Shown: positions 23,566 to 36,286, counted from the first letter of the stretch. The stretch: 64,000 nucleotides of DNA from Apostichopus japonicus (GCF_037975245.1 NC_092573.1:10080001-10144000); one strand, 5' to 3'. Numbers and translations are program-made. The notes: a model not told the origin generated them from the sequence alone.

Positions 23566-24056
23566 GATCTCTATACAGACATAAAGTGTCTATTATGTGA
23601 AACTGTGGAGCACAAAAGATTACACATCCTACTCAGTCTGGCTGCAGGAAGCTGCAGCCCCCTCAGCTTCCTACATTTGATGTGGTATTGATCTCTGTAC
23701 AGACATAAACTGTCTATTATGTGAAACTGTGGAGCACAAAAGATTCACATCCTACTCAGACTTGCTGCAGGATGCTGCAGCCCCCTCATCTTCCTACATT
23801 TGATGTGGTATTGATCTCTGTACAGACATAAACTGTCTATTATGTGAAACTGGAGCACAAAAGATTACACATCCTACTCAGACTTGCTGCAGGATGCTGC
23901 AGCCCCCTCATCTTCCTACATTTGATGTGGTATTGATCTCTGTACAGACATAAACTGTCTATTATGTGAAACTGTGGAGCACAAAAGATTACACATCTTA
24001 CTCAGCCTGGCTGCAGGATGCTGCAGCCCCCTCAGCATCCCTACATTTCATATGTT
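23566..24056. repeat. Tandem array, ~123-bp unit, four copies
   Basis: Units begin 'gatctct(g/a)tacagacataaa' at 23566, 23690, 23813 and 23935. Each carries 'gtgaaactgtggagcac', 'ctgcaggatgctgcagcccc' and 'ctacatttgatgtggtat'. The copies are more than 90 percent alike by eye, so the array is young. It is a shorter relative of the unit at 19230. Confidence 0.93.
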
Positions 24057-24597
24057 CTATTAAAATATGTTCTACTAAAATTCTCTTGAGGAAAATCAAC
24101 ATGCAAACATTTTTCTGACATATCATGCCTACAGCTAAAACACAATATGTTCGCATGTCTCATATTTAAAGTACTCTACGTTATGCTATTGTATAGGAGT
24201 TGGCGATCCTCGTTCGATTTTGAAAATGGATAAATGTGTTCTGGGTGACTGATGATGCAGAACGGCCTTCATCGGCTTCTTAATTACCGAACAATCTGAA
24301 GGCATTTATATCAGTAGTAGTGACCTTATCCTGTCTAGGTTTGGTACTTCAGTTTAACATACAGTATTATGGCATGATGAAGAAATGAAAAACAAGAAAT
24401 GATAAAACAGTAATTGCATTAATTTATCTAGATGTGCATGATGACACATAGGCGGGAAGAATCATTTCTTGTATTGGGAGGAGATCAGCTAGATATAATA
24501 TAGAACAATTGATATAAGGTATCACTGATTGGTTGATGTGATGCTGGAAGTATCAGAACAGTATACAATAAGAACAACAACAACAACAATAATAGTA

Positions 24598-24838
24598 TGT
24601 ATGTATGTATGTATTTTAGATCCTCCTGCAAGCAGGAACTAGCGAAGAAGCCTCATTGGCTTATCAAAGCCGCAAGGTGACCGAAGTCAGTCTCTTAGAT
24701 TCATATTTAACGTCCATGATTATGAATTGTCAATTGTCAACAACTCTGTAACTGGACAACATACATTAATCTTGGAGTGACTCGAACTGGGGACCTTATG
24801 ATTGAAAGGCACCGGCGTTAACCACTGAGCTAACACTC
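24598..24838 (-). mobile_element. tRNA-derived SINE, copy 1
   Basis: Read on the minus strand, the head is tRNA-like: TTAGCTCAGTGGTTAA is a pol III A box and AGTTCGAGTCA is a B box, separated by a 'CCTT..AAGG' anticodon-like stem. The body contains 'aagccaatgagg' and 'ctgcttgcagg', and the 3' tail is (ATAC)n. AACAATAATAGT occurs on both sides and looks like a 12-bp target duplication, though the context is low complexity. Further copies are at 42028 and split across 58500-60372. Confidence 0.85.
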
Positions 24839-24839
24839 T

Positions 24840-25330
24840 TTAGTAATAACAATAATAGTGTGAATAACAATAGTTATATAAAGAAAACAATAGATAACAA
24901 TAAGTACATCAACAAATAATAACAACATTGACAACTATAAAAACAATAAGATCAACAATAGCTCACCGTGGCATCCTTCCTACTCGTCAAGGCCGACTCT
25001 CTCAGTTCTCCTTGCCCCGACGGCCCGGCACAGCCATCATGCTCAGCGCCATTCATTTTCAGGGCTAGTTGATTCGGCAGGTGAGTTGTAACACACTCGT
25101 TAGCGAATGCCGACTTCTATGGCCACCGTCACAACAACAACAGCAGCAACATCTACATGAACATCGATAATATATACAACATTATAATAATACTAACGAC
25201 AAGCACCATAATAGCTCAATAACAACAAAAACAAGGATAATAAGAACAATAATAATATTAACAATGACAACAATAAGAATAATACTAACAACAAGAACAA
25301 AAGCATGACAATTACCATAACAATTAATAT
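24840..25330. repeat. AAC/AAT-rich simple-sequence tract
   Basis: Long degenerate runs of AACAAC, AATAAT and AACAATAAG surround the GC-richer 28S-like island at 24961-25130. Confidence 0.85.
24961..25130 (-). pseudogene. 28S rRNA-derived fragment, degenerate
   Basis: The reverse complement contains GACGGTGGCCAT, GAAGTCGG, then GAGTGTGTTACAACTCACCT, GCCGAATCAACTAGCCCTGA, AAATGAATGGCGCTGA, and finally GACGAGTAGGA and GGTGAGC. These follow the order of a conserved core stretch of eukaryotic 28S rRNA, remembered from the family rather than looked up. Many substitutions (for example GCATTCGCTAACG where the rRNA has GAATCCGCTAAGG) and a short altered variable region show it is not functional. It sits inside AAC/AAT simple sequence, as a retroposed copy or part of a 28S-derived SINE would. 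Confidence 0.88.
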
Positions 25331-26271
25331 ATTTATAGTGAGTAAAAGAATACTTCAAAGCAATTTACACTGAAAGAGGTGCAATATGGGTGACAGATCC
25401 GAAAGAAGGAAAAAACTGCTAAATTTATAACACATGCTTTCTTTCCTCATATACTGTACATCTGCTATCATCTAATATTACTCTCAAATTGGTCAAGTCT
25501 TTAAATGGGGTACGTGGCTACCATCCATATAGGCCCTGACTTCTCCTTCCTCTTTTGACCATTCGTATGGTAAGATATCACCCAAAATTGGTTCATTTTT
25601 TCTCTTACTTGAGTCATTTTGGAATTGATTTACTAGTGCAACATTAATTTGCATGTACTCATCTTAGAGCTACTTGTTCTTACAAATTCTCCTATACTCA
25701 CACTGTTATATTTATAATATATACAAGGTTGTTACCCTGTGACAAAGAAGCAAATGTTACAGTAAGACTAGCTTATATTGAGATAAGCAAGATTATCAGA
25801 AAACTGTCATTGCAATAATGAGAAAAGACAATTGAACCAAACAAATTGATTGTGTATCTTCATGTGACTAATTATACCAATATGTACATTACTATGTGCA
25901 TATTAGTTGTATACTAATGGACTACGCTGCATTTGGTTGCATAATGTTACCAGCGGCTGATTTAGTATGTAAGAGAGAATCTTTATTACAAATTGCTGTT
26001 TGAGTGTTTGCATATTACCTGTTACATTTTGTTCAATCGTAGTTGAATTTGTCACTTTTGAAATCAATTGCAGATCTTTTTTCTCTTTTATTCTCTACAT
26101 TTTCACACAAGTGACAGAGCTACAATTTCCAGTTTAATATCAGTTATTTCCCACAAGAGTGCCTGTAGCATTTAAGAATATCTTTTGTTACATCACGTCT
26201 GTAACTTCAAGTGTGTCATTAATCCAACCCTTCTCTTTTTGTTCTTCTCATTTTCTTTCCCCTTTCGACAG

Positions 26272-26419
26272 TTTTGAAGCCTTGTTGCTCCAGAAGGAGG
26301 AGATAGAGCAAAAGTACCTCCACCTTCTTCAGATCCTTGACAGCGAAAAGACAGCCAAGCTGAGCCTCAGACAACAATGCGAAGAACTCTCTGCAGAGAT
26401 CACAAGATTGAAGACAGAG
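26272..26419 (+). CDS. RASGRF: RasGRF exon: coiled-coil segment between PH and IQ
   Basis: The exon gives one base to complete a split codon, then 49 codons. The peptide begins FEALLLQKEEIEQKYLHLLQ; the QKYLHLLQI block is a near-identical match to the vertebrate RASGRF linker after the first PH domain. It continues as a Glu/Lys/Leu-rich heptad-like helix (SLRQQCEELSAEITRLKTE), the coiled coil that works with PH and IQ in localisation and calcium response. The acceptor is a T/C-rich tract ending tttcgacag at 26271 and the donor is GTAAGG at 26420. It ends in phase 0, matching the phase-0 start of the exon at 36191. A stop shortly after the donor shows that read-through would truncate the protein, so splicing is required. 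The intron before it is about 20 kb and carries several mobile elements. Confidence 0.93.
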
Positions 26420-29400
26420 GTAAGGAAACAGCTCTATAAGGGTTAGCTGTCTTCTTAAGACATGGCCCTGAATGGTAGATTTAGTATAACTGGGAGGTCA
26501 AACAGTGTTAAAAGTTAAACAGGTTGCTAGGCTTTCTAGATTATAGTTTACTATGTGTGGTGTCAGTGGCAGGATGGGATCAATATTGGTGAAATTAATC
26601 ACATAGTTATTATTTTAATTAATCACATTAAATCTTGCTGATTTGTTCGGCTTTGTCAGGAAAATTGCACTCTTCAAAACAAAAGTACCTTTGAATCTTT
26701 TCGTGAAATGTAAAGTTGTTTACGAGGTTGTAACTTTGGTCGGCAATCTGTTTCTTCACCAAACTCGTCGAGTATTAATTCGTCATGCTTGCAATGGATC
26801 AAACTAATTAAGACACACTTTCCGACATGATTATCAAGGAGCATTTATTAGTAATTAATGACTGTATGTAGTTTACAAAACTTTGTGACCCAACATGTGG
26901 ACTCTCTTCATTATTAATTACAAAATTAATAACAAAATTTCCAAATTGTTTACTTTCTTTGGTTTGAAAGGGAATTTATTTCTGATAGTCAAGTATTTAA
27001 TATACTTTTATTTTTATTATGAAATTTCAGTATCAAATTTTGCCAGCAATTTGTGGAAGTTTGCTGCATAAAATACTGCTCTAATTGACATGAATGCATG
27101 AAGAATGCACATTTGATATCATGGCACTCGATCTGCACACTTTATATAGAAAGCAAATTTTCTACTTAAGGTTTCTGAAAAAGCTTCAAAACAAAACATT
27201 CAAATCCTCATTAATTTAATTTTAATTTTATTATATAACCTGTCGTAAATATTACTGGATTTGTAAGCACCCTTTTGTAACCTTTAGAGCATTTTGCAAT
27301 ATTATCCAGACTAACAAAGCTGGTAAGTTATACTGCTGTTAACATGATCGAGTTTAGCATCTCATCTCACAAAGTGACTGTATAAATCTTTAACACAAGC
27401 ACTGTAACCTTCTCACTGCAACTGTGACTTCAGTAAGTTTATAAGACTCCAGGTAGCAGCCATCGAAAGTTTCATAGTTCAACAAATGAAGAAATTATAA
27501 GGATTTTGGAGATATTTTGTTGTGCGTTATAACGACTCTTTTCTTAATTAGCGTGATAATCGCAGTAAAGTCTCAAGCAGCTCAGGTAGTTGATCTCGGT
27601 AGTTACCAATCTGTAGAAAGTGATGACTTTTGCCTGAAGTCTTACTTATACTGTAATTATCATAGGTTTAGACTTCTTTGCTAGCTGTACTGAAGAATGG
27701 CATGCTAATACGCTAATTTTTTCTGTTTTTTGGAAAAGAAAATAAGATTAGAAAAAAATACCTACAATGACAATCATGCAATAAACTAAGATATATACTT
27801 AATTTTTGCATGAAAATGGTTAGTTTTTACAGTGTAGATCTTTCATGGAAGAGTAATAATATGAAACAAAGTTAAAATGCTATGGACTATTACATAATGA
27901 ACTCTTTGATCATCAGTAGCAGAGATAATAGTTGCTGTGATTTTACTGGTTAAGTTAAGAATATCACAAAATCATTCAATTGATGGAGGACTCCATGTAT
28001 GACGATCATTTTCATGTTGTGAAGTCTTCACTAGAGAAGGAAACATATTCCTTGTACTTCCATGGCATCCTTACCAGTCTTTCCAGTCAATTACATGCAT
28101 ACACTATTATAAATCTGTTCATCTTTCTCAATCATCCTGAAAACTTCTTCCCTTTTTTAATATAAAAAATTTAAAAAAAATCAGTTTGCCATATATACTG
28201 TACATTTTGTGTGTGTATTATACACCCTAGTGTTATTTCATCTAACATAGTTTCATCAGGACTTCTTGCCCTGATAAATTACCCCATCGTTAGGCATGCA
28301 TTCTACAACTTTAAATTGTGGTAATTTTGTTTCATTTAACCAATTTTGTAACCAACTTACCACTCCTGATTACATTTACAGTATTGCTGCATATATGGGA
28401 TTCTCCCCTTCTTGGTCTGTATAGTCATAATGTGATAGAATTACATGCCAGCCCTTGGCGGCGTACCTTGGAATAGCCCCAGTGACTCTCTTTCTTCTGG
28501 GGCCAGATTTTCATTATCCAAGTTGTGCCTTACTTTAAGAATGAGGTTGATTTATTATGTAGCTAGCTGCTTTGCTGTAAGGACTTTCCTAATTGTATAT
28601 AGTTTGTAGCCTTGCTCTTAAAGCTAATTTTAAGCTAACACTGTTTCTCTTTTGTGTACTTTGAGTACAGGGAGTAATTAAATTGAGCTTCATGTGACAT
28701 TTTGAGCGTGCAGGGTACTTTAATTGGGTAAACGAAGAAGAACACAATTTTTCTATGGTAAGTTGGCAACTAAACATTGTAATGACATATGGGCATGGAT
28801 AAGAAAGATTGATCAGAATTTAAATTTTCTTGCAAAAACAAAGCTATGTATGTGATAGTTTGTAGAGTATTGTTACTAAATATTGTAATCTAAAAGTGCA
28901 AAGTTTCTTTGAATAGATGCTGGGCTTTACCATCTTTATTTGGTACACTAGGTTTAGTTTTTAAGGGTAACTTTCTGGTGGTCTAAGATGTAATGTCAGA
29001 AAACTTGAGGTTGTTAACAGACAACCAACCTTCATTTTACCATTAAAAAGAAATACAATTGTAGATTATATAATTAAGCTCATAACATATTGATATTACA
29101 TACATGAAAATCATAAATAAATTGTACCATGAACCTATCTTTACTTGTTGTTCGACTGCTATTAGCCTCCTGTTCTACAGTTGTTTGTTTACTATTCGAA
29201 ACTAAATAACCCATCAGTCATAATAATATCACTGTCACATTTGAGCAGGTAGCAGTATTTGCATTTTATATTTCTAACAGACAAAGGTAGGCCCTTATGT
29301 GATGAATACTGTTCAAATACAATTATTAAATGTAAATTACTTGATCATTTCATTACTCCAGGGTTCAGGTAAGTAGCTGTAACAGTGTTGTAGCATGTGG

Positions 29401-30769
29401 AGTCATGTGGCTCATATGGTATTAAAGTATATTATGAAATTATTGCTACATTAGTTCTTTTCTGAGCCTTTCAGGGCTAGAAGGATTTAATCAGGGTTGG
29501 AGTGAAACTGTAATGAGCCTGGCCACTTCCACATATTAAAAGCCAAATTGGAACTGCATTTTTCTATCCTAAATTACTACAGTCTCAGTAAGTAGGGAAT
29601 AATTTATCTGGAATCGTAATGCTATGCAAAATGGACAAATTGCTACACAAGTGCAGAGATTTATATAGCAGGTTTTGTACACAAGGACAGTATAGTAGTA
29701 TAAATTTGTAAGAGACCAAATTCAAAGCTCTCAGAACTGCAATTCAAAATATGAAAGCTAACTTATTCACTGAGTAGTAGAGTTAGACTGACAGTTTTAT
29801 ATTATGACTCAGCTCAAAGTGGAATAAAACAAAAATTCATTCTTAGTATTTTGGACTTTATATCGGTAAAATGTTGTGATTTTACTTCATATTTCTTGTG
29901 CCCTTATTTTTTCTTTATAGTACTTGTATGCATGCAGAAAATAGACTGAACCTTTTATTATTATTATTAATATTATAAATGCAAAGAATCTTTTGATCCA
30001 TGGTTGATTGTAAAGATCAACAATTTCAAGTTGAGGTTACATACTCAGAGCTGTAAACTGAAATGACATTTATAATTTGTATGTAGTTTAATATGAAATT
30101 GCTATGGATCACCTATAAATTCATGAGGCACACTTTTTATATTCCCTTGTGTGTACAGGCTGAATGATGGTTTGTTTAAATATAGGGCAACATTTGACAT
30201 GACAGTGAGCTCCTTTATCGATGTATGTATGTGGAAGACTCAAGATATATTCAGTGTTTTTAATGAATACCAAAGAGAGAGAGAGATATGCAAGCATGTT
30301 TCGTAGGGTAGGCAATATAATCCCAGAATCGTCAGGAAATTTTTTCTGTTCCACTTCTTACTTCAAGAAAAGATTCTTTTCAAAGAGAAGGTACATTAAT
30401 TGGGTCAGAAAATTTGTTGCGAAAAATGTCGTTCTTAATTGTGCAGGTGGTGCATGCACACCACATTTGGATAGCGGGTTTTGTGCTTAAAATTTGATTG
30501 TAATGTAATTCTGGATGCAAATATGTTGTTAAATTTGTAAATTGTAGGAATAGGATTAATAGTGGGCTGTAAGAAGGAAGTGGGTCATGGGGCTCAACTG
30601 TGCTGAAATTTTGTAAAAGTTTTGTAGGTTATGGGTTCAGAAACTTTCACCAGAAACATTAAAACTAACAAGATTCGAATGGATGAAAATCACACTGGAA
30701 AATACCGTTGTATAAGCCTTGAGAATGGTAGATTTGAGAGGGAGAGGAGAGGGGACATAGAGCCTGAAG

Positions 30770-30905
30770 TAGGTCAGTGGGGAGCACAGTGCTAAAATGT
30801 TACCAACTTTTGTAGGCTAATAAGATGTGAGTGCATATGTAGTATGGAGACAGGTAAGTATCGTCCTATGTAAAATACCCAAACCAGCAAGTTTTGATGA
30901 GGTGT
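30770..30905 (+). repeat. Unnamed dispersed repeat, copy
   Basis: Contains 'gagcacagtgctaaaatgtt', 'gagtgcatatgtagtatgga', 'gacaggtaagtatcgtc' and 'aatacccaaaccagcaag'. One of the better-preserved copies. Confidence 0.6.
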
Positions 30906-31536
30906 GGGTATATTGAAAAAATAGTGACATTTTTATAGTATGTATTGTAACGCTGCCTTTGTCCTCGGGTGTGTTGTACGTAGATGCCTCTGGTGAATTC
31001 ACCTTCGCTTTCGGGGAAGGATAAAGGAGGGAAGGGGCATATTCCTCTGGGCCGGAAACGGGGACAGGGGTAGGGGTATGGATGGAAGCTAGAACATTAA
31101 ATACCAGAACAGGTTCTCTGTGTTCAAATCATTTTATTTTTAACAATATTTACAAAGTCTGACTGCACATCCGACGATGGCAACCATTTTGTTGCCTCGT
31201 TACAGTATCATTGCTCATTAAATACCATTTCTTACTCATTTTTGTTATTATATTATTTTATACTTTTGTGTGGTGAAATATGATGACTTTATATTGTGTT
31301 ATTATCATTAGGGAGGTGACACAGAATATCAATGGAACTGAAATTGTTGATTTTCTTTACCATAAACAAGTAAATTATCTAAAGAAAGAAAACTAAGCAT
31401 AAAAAATTACATCTTTCAGAAATTTGGAATGTTGAGGGATTTGACATAATATGCAAACACAAGATGGTCCATAGTACAGTGCAATTATGTGCAATCCACA
31501 TATGGTATAAGAGTCAGTATATAAAATTGATTTGTA

Positions 31537-31900
31537 TAAAGGGTGTGAAGACTCGCGCACAAAGAAACGTCACATGCCGGTAATCTGACTTTGTTTCCAA
31601 TGAGGGGTAACAGAAGTGTTAGACACCACCATCGATCTCAGAAAATACACACACAGCTTGCTACCGTCGGTAATTAGACACTAGTGTACAGTCAATACAT
31701 ACAGCTACTGTCAATACCCAAAACACAGTGTACATAGCAGCAATGGACATTTCAGCTTTAGATAAAAGATAACCAGGTATCACGTTTCATTACTGTCTGC
31801 AGTTTGTAACGACAAGAAGAAACCGTCATTTGCAAGCAATGGAAAGTTAACTTTTTCAGAGCGCGGCATGCAGTTTGGGGCCAGTCTTCAATGCCTTTAA
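31537..31900 (-). mobile_element. MITE family copy 3, inverted
   Basis: Reverse complement of the copies at 5399 and 17951. It begins AAAGGGTGTGAAGACTCGCG and ends AGTCTTCAATGCCTTT, with TTAA at the right border and TATAA at the left. The interior words GGTAATTAGACACTAGTG and GATAACCAGGTATCACG match the others when inverted. Confidence 0.9.
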
Positions 31901-32850
31901 ACATCAGGATAATTAAATATTTAACAAATCTCTGACCTTGCAGGATTTTTATGAGAAGCTTGAAGAGTGAATGAAACATTTTTTCAAAATAGTACCAATC
32001 CTTAAAGTATTGCGTGGTTACTAGACTCGTTGCACTACACTTGAAGACAGCATATAGATAGTATGGCTATCCACTTTAAAGCTATCATACGTATTTAGCA
32101 CTTTAGAATGTACATAGACTAAGTCTAGGTGAGTCTTAATTTGTAATGAAACTGTTCATGACGTTTTCTGCTGAAATCACATTTGTTTGCACAACTATGA
32201 AGTTAACAATTCCATGTTATTAATTTATAGTTAATAATAATCTAGGAATTGGACAAAAGCACTTGTAGCACTTATTTTGTACTTGAGAGAGGGAAAAATT
32301 TGATGTTTTATTTAGAGCACCTGTTGCAGACACTAATTTGATTGGAGAATTTTCCTTTCAGTTTCCTTTAAATAACAAGGCCAAACATGTACAGGTTATT
32401 TGCAGACGTTACACAAGTTAATAATAATAATGATAGTAGTAATAAGTAAATCTTTTAGTGAATACTCTTTAGGTGTTATGGGTCGTAGGTATTATGGAAA
32501 AGATAATAATGCTTAGTCATTAAACTGCAACTCACCAAATTGACTATTCACAACAGATATTTCGAAGTCCAAAGATAAAAGGTTGCGGGCACAAAATATA
32601 TATGAAAACGCAACATGCAAGTAATGAAAACAAATACTGCGTCACTACAACTCTAGCTACTAACTAATGATGTAGTTTGATTATTGGTCACAAAGATGAA
32701 GAATGCCTGCATATTAAGGATTAGCCCCCAAAAAATGTACTGTGAATGTTAAGACATCTGACATTTAAAGTACAAGATGGTGCACTAAAGTTGACTTACT
32801 TTGCTTCCTCACATTAAATGTCTCCCTATAACATCTGCACTAGCTATGTC

Positions 32851-34381
32851 CAGGGACGTAGCTAGGGGGGGAGCACTCCCCCCCTTTCAGTGTCGATTTT
32901 TTTTTTATAAACTGTCGTTTTTTTTAGCATGGTATTTTGTCAGTGCTCTTTTGATCTTGAATACTCGTCAGCTCCGTTAACTCAATTATAATCATAGTAA
33001 CATTCACGCCTACTGATTCAACTACTTACTTAGTTTGGCATATGCAATAAGCTAAATTTAGCCTATAGCCTATTAGAAGCCTACAGTTGGCCACTGCGTA
33101 ATAAAATACATATTGCCTACCTAACCGCACTCTATGGAATGTCACGAACCGTATGCACAACAACGTCGACAACGTTCGTTCTCATCCTTTCTATGATTTG
33201 TCTTAAGTTGTTGCACGAACAGCATGTTATGAGGCTAAGCTAGCAATCGTATGTGATACGCACTTCCTATAAATAATTATTACACTGCTAATACACTGCG
33301 ATAACAATATTTGTTTTCAGGCCACTGCATATCTGGCTATATTACAAAATATGAAAGTTTATATTGTCCATCAGTTAAGTTCGTCAAATGTATTAAAGTC
33401 CAGACATTGGACAACAAACAAGAATCATATTACTGGAAAAATTGAAAAAGAGCACTGTGTTTGTCTTCTGATATATATGTAAAAGAACATGTGAAAGAAT
33501 TCAAACAGGAAAAAAAAATCTGCTGATAATATCATATCATATGATCAGGGGCGTAGCCAGTATGTAGCACTGTAGGCCCGGGCCTACACTTTTTTGGGCC
33601 AAGTTATCTTTTTTTTTAAAAACACCCATAATTCAAATCGATAAGCTTGCTGGACGAGTTTAAGAGTCTATAGACAGGAAAAACTATTGACATGAACGTA
33701 GCAAGAATATGGCTAAATTAGGTGACCTATTCTTCTGTCATCTAGGCTGTCATTTCTATTGTGTACCGTTTCATTCAACACTCTACCCGACGAAAAAGTC
33801 TAGAATCCGATCTTGTCAGTTTTTTAACATCTAGTTAAGAACCCGTTAACGCAGATAATATTTCAGTTGAGAAAACAGTTGAGAAATTTGCATCAGATGG
33901 CAATCGTCGGATAGCTCTAGCCTTCTCTTATAAGGCTAACTTAAACATTTACTAGCTACAATTGTATCAAAGACAATTACTGGCTATAGTTGTATCAAAT
34001 ATATACATTTCTGGCCTGTCTTTGTATTTACAAGTATCAGAAGTTGAAAAGTTAGACTACTCTGTACATGTACAGTACCTCGCTAATTTTAAATACATTA
34101 TGTGGTATTGAATTACGTACTATTTTAACTCGTTTGTTTTTGGGGTTTAAAAGTGATACTGAATGAGGTGTCTCAAGTTAGCAAGAGGCCAGGGAACCAG
34201 AATGAACACTCGGGAAGGGCCGTTTCCGGCCGTCTGGGGGGTTTGTAAAACCAAAATTTTCTTGTACGCTCCGCGCCAACCGATGGTGGCGCTCCGCTCA
34301 GATAGTCGTGCCTACAACTTTGAAAATCCATATCAATCGCAAAAAGTTCTCCCCCCCTTCAAATTCCTGGCTACGTCGCTG
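32851..34381. mobile_element. hAT-like non-autonomous element, ~1.5 kb
   Basis: Left end CAGGGACGTAGCTAGG and right end CTGGCTACGTCGCTG are inverted equivalents of the hAT terminus CAGnGnCGTAG. The flanks GCTATGTC and GCTATCAC agree at six of eight bases, so the pairing is probable rather than certain. A further hAT-like end, CAGGGGCGTAGCCAG, lies inside at 33546 and may be a second, nested element. Near 34163-34310 is a minus-strand copy of the palindromic module also found at 45224, 58610 and 59528. Confidence 0.6.
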
Positions 34382-35463
34382 GCTATCACTCCCCCTCACC
34401 CCCCACCCCCCCGGTAAACATACCTCCTCATTCTACCAGGACCCAAAGGAAATGTCAAGTTGTGAACTAAAGGGCGCATGACTCATGGACGAATTTAAAT
34501 ATTTTAAAGCTAGGGCCTGTTTGTAAACACCATCCTTAAATCAAAGCATGTATACTAATTGGGCATGCGCTTCCAACTGTTTACATGCAGAATCTGACGG
34601 ACCACCCAGTGTTGTTAACAAACAAACCTGTGTCTATGCTGACTTGTTGATATTATAAAGAAAACTTTAAGTTCTTCATTCTTTGCAAAAAGGACTAATT
34701 ACTAATACTATTGTACAGAACCTGTCAAAACAGAAAGATAGGATTTTAGGCAATCCTGCAATGGTTTGTATGTATGTACAATGTTTATGAAAGCAGAATG
34801 TATGACCTGACACACTGATATGTTGTATTTTTGACTGAAAATAGCTTAACTTGGTCATGACCATTTGATCAAATGCAAAATGTGTTTTTACTTTCATTGT
34901 GTATATAATCTATATATGTTTGATAAAACATTGCTACAGCAGTCTATTCTTCTAACACAAAATACTGCTTCAGATAACATGCTTGCTGCAGTGCAGAAAT
35001 GTAGAATGATTGTATGTAATACTTCACTTCAAAATGCGCAAATTCTTGCCATTATGCAAGTTACGTCTTATAGACTTGCAAATGAGAATGCACTTAGTAG
35101 GCTGTGTTTGGAATTTGCACTCATGAAAAAAAAAAAAAAATTAACTCCGAGCAGCTTGCTGCCCTATTACCAGCAGCATGTAGATCGGACGATGGGACGA
35201 AAGTCAAATATTCCCTGATCTCTAAGCTGTTTCACATTAGTGTCAGGCACTGAATTAAAGTCTTGCTGTAGTGTATCACTTTTTAATACTACATTTTGTA
35301 TTGAACACGCAACAATCTGTTGGTAATTCTGACTGAGAGATCTAGCCAAAAAATTCTGTACTGGATTAAAAAGTCATCATATATTGTCTCTAAATCTAGC
35401 GACCTAAATATTAACAAAAGTTAATTTACCAGAGTACCCTAGCTGCCTGATGTTTCATTCTCT

Positions 35464-35576
35464 CTAAAGGTTGAGGCCAGGTTCAATTTAGATGATTTAA
35501 TATCTTAAGAGAGAAACAAAAGATGTCAGGTTCAATTAGATAATTAAATATCTTAAAGAGAGAAACGGAAGATGTT
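35464..35576. repeat. Two ~55-bp direct repeats
   Basis: 'caggttcaattt/aagat' then 'aatatcttaa(a)gagagaaac' then 'gaagatgt' occurs twice in a row with small indels. Confidence 0.75.
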
Positions 35577-36190
35577 CTGAGGGTGACAGTGAAATTGTTG
35601 TTGAAATTTGAACAAGAATGATCATTATTTGACTTTTTTAAGCATATTTTGGGACTAAATGGTGATTTGACGGTCTTTAAGCTGTTAAGTTTACTTTATT
35701 CCTCTCTTGCCTGTTGTCTAGATAGAAATGTGCACTCCAATCTGGTTTCATATTTCTTGCACTGTGCCTTTAATAACTCCCACTTTGGTTAGATACTGCC
35801 AACTTTCTTCCGAATCTAAGACGCGTGATTTTTCGGGGTTTTTCATCTTTTAGAATCGCACCCGGTAACACGTTAATGTACCTCTTCACAGTTGATTACT
35901 CCGTAGTTAGCAACAAAGTGATTGTAAGCACATGATTGTTTAATTATTGACGGGACGTAGGAATATATACTTTAAATGTCTGAATATATTGGGTGAGGTA
36001 ACGATCAGAGTAATTAGGCAAAATTAAGTTTTAACACCCAAATGAAATGCTGCATTAAAGACGGTGCAGTACAATTCTCTCTGTACATATTGTGTTTTTG
36101 AATACAATGCTTCATAAATTTTGATCTCATGCATTTGATTGGTTGATATTATATTTTGAATTCATTTGAAATCATTTCATTGGTTGACAG

Positions 36191-36286
36191 GTCAATCTGT
36201 TGCACTGGAAGGCCAGAAGATGGTCATCATCAAGCAGCAGTGGGATCGAAGAAGAAGAACCAGAAAACATCAAAAAAATTAAAAGG
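36191..36286 (+). CDS. RASGRF: RasGRF exon: Ser-rich and acidic linker before IQ motif
   Basis: Thirty-two whole codons, phase 0 at both ends. The peptide has a basic/aromatic start (VNLLHWKARRW), six serines, then an acidic run and the conserved end ENIKKIKR that leads into the IQ motif. Vertebrate RASGRF has a similar 31-residue stretch ending DIKKIKK just before VQSF, so the length and the end agree while the middle is diverged, as expected for a linker. The acceptor is gacag at 36190. The donor is GTAGGT at 36287; a nearby GTAAAA at 36291 is an alternative but would add bases out of phase. The exon is less certain than its neighbours because only the last eight or so residues are clearly conserved. 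Confidence 0.8.

Larger units (their letters stand above)
6109..26271 (+). other. RasGRF intron, about 20.2 kb, rich in mobile elements
   Basis: Bounded by GTAAGT and CAG. It contains the 5.8-kb TIR transposon, the second MITE copy, two related tandem arrays (19230-19890 and 23566-24056), several copies of an unnamed dispersed repeat, a tRNA-derived SINE, an AAC/AAT-rich tract and a 28S rRNA-derived fragment. I see no recognisable feature in 6120-8280, 14560-16170, 18330-19170, 24060-24590 or 25340-26150 beyond AT-rich intron sequence. An open frame of 94 codons at 7094-7378 has no recognisable motif and is not called. Confidence 0.8.
26420..36190 (+). other. RasGRF intron, about 9.8 kb
   Basis: Bounded by GTAAGG and CAG. 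It contains one copy of the unnamed dispersed repeat (about 30770-30905), the inverted MITE copy (31537-31900) and a hAT-like element (about 32851-34381). Two ~55-bp direct repeats sit at 35464-35576. The stretches 26450-30700 and 34440-36180 otherwise show only AT-rich sequence with no gene, RNA or clear repeat that I can support. Confidence 0.8.

Noticed and set aside
23569-24056. Regularly spaced repeats as a CRISPR-like array
   Set aside because: The units are contiguous 123-bp tandem copies with no spacers, in a eukaryotic intron.
24775-24838. Possible functional tRNA gene on the minus strand
   Set aside because: A and B boxes are present, but the acceptor stem does not form and the sequence continues into a SINE body seen again at 42028 and 60155.
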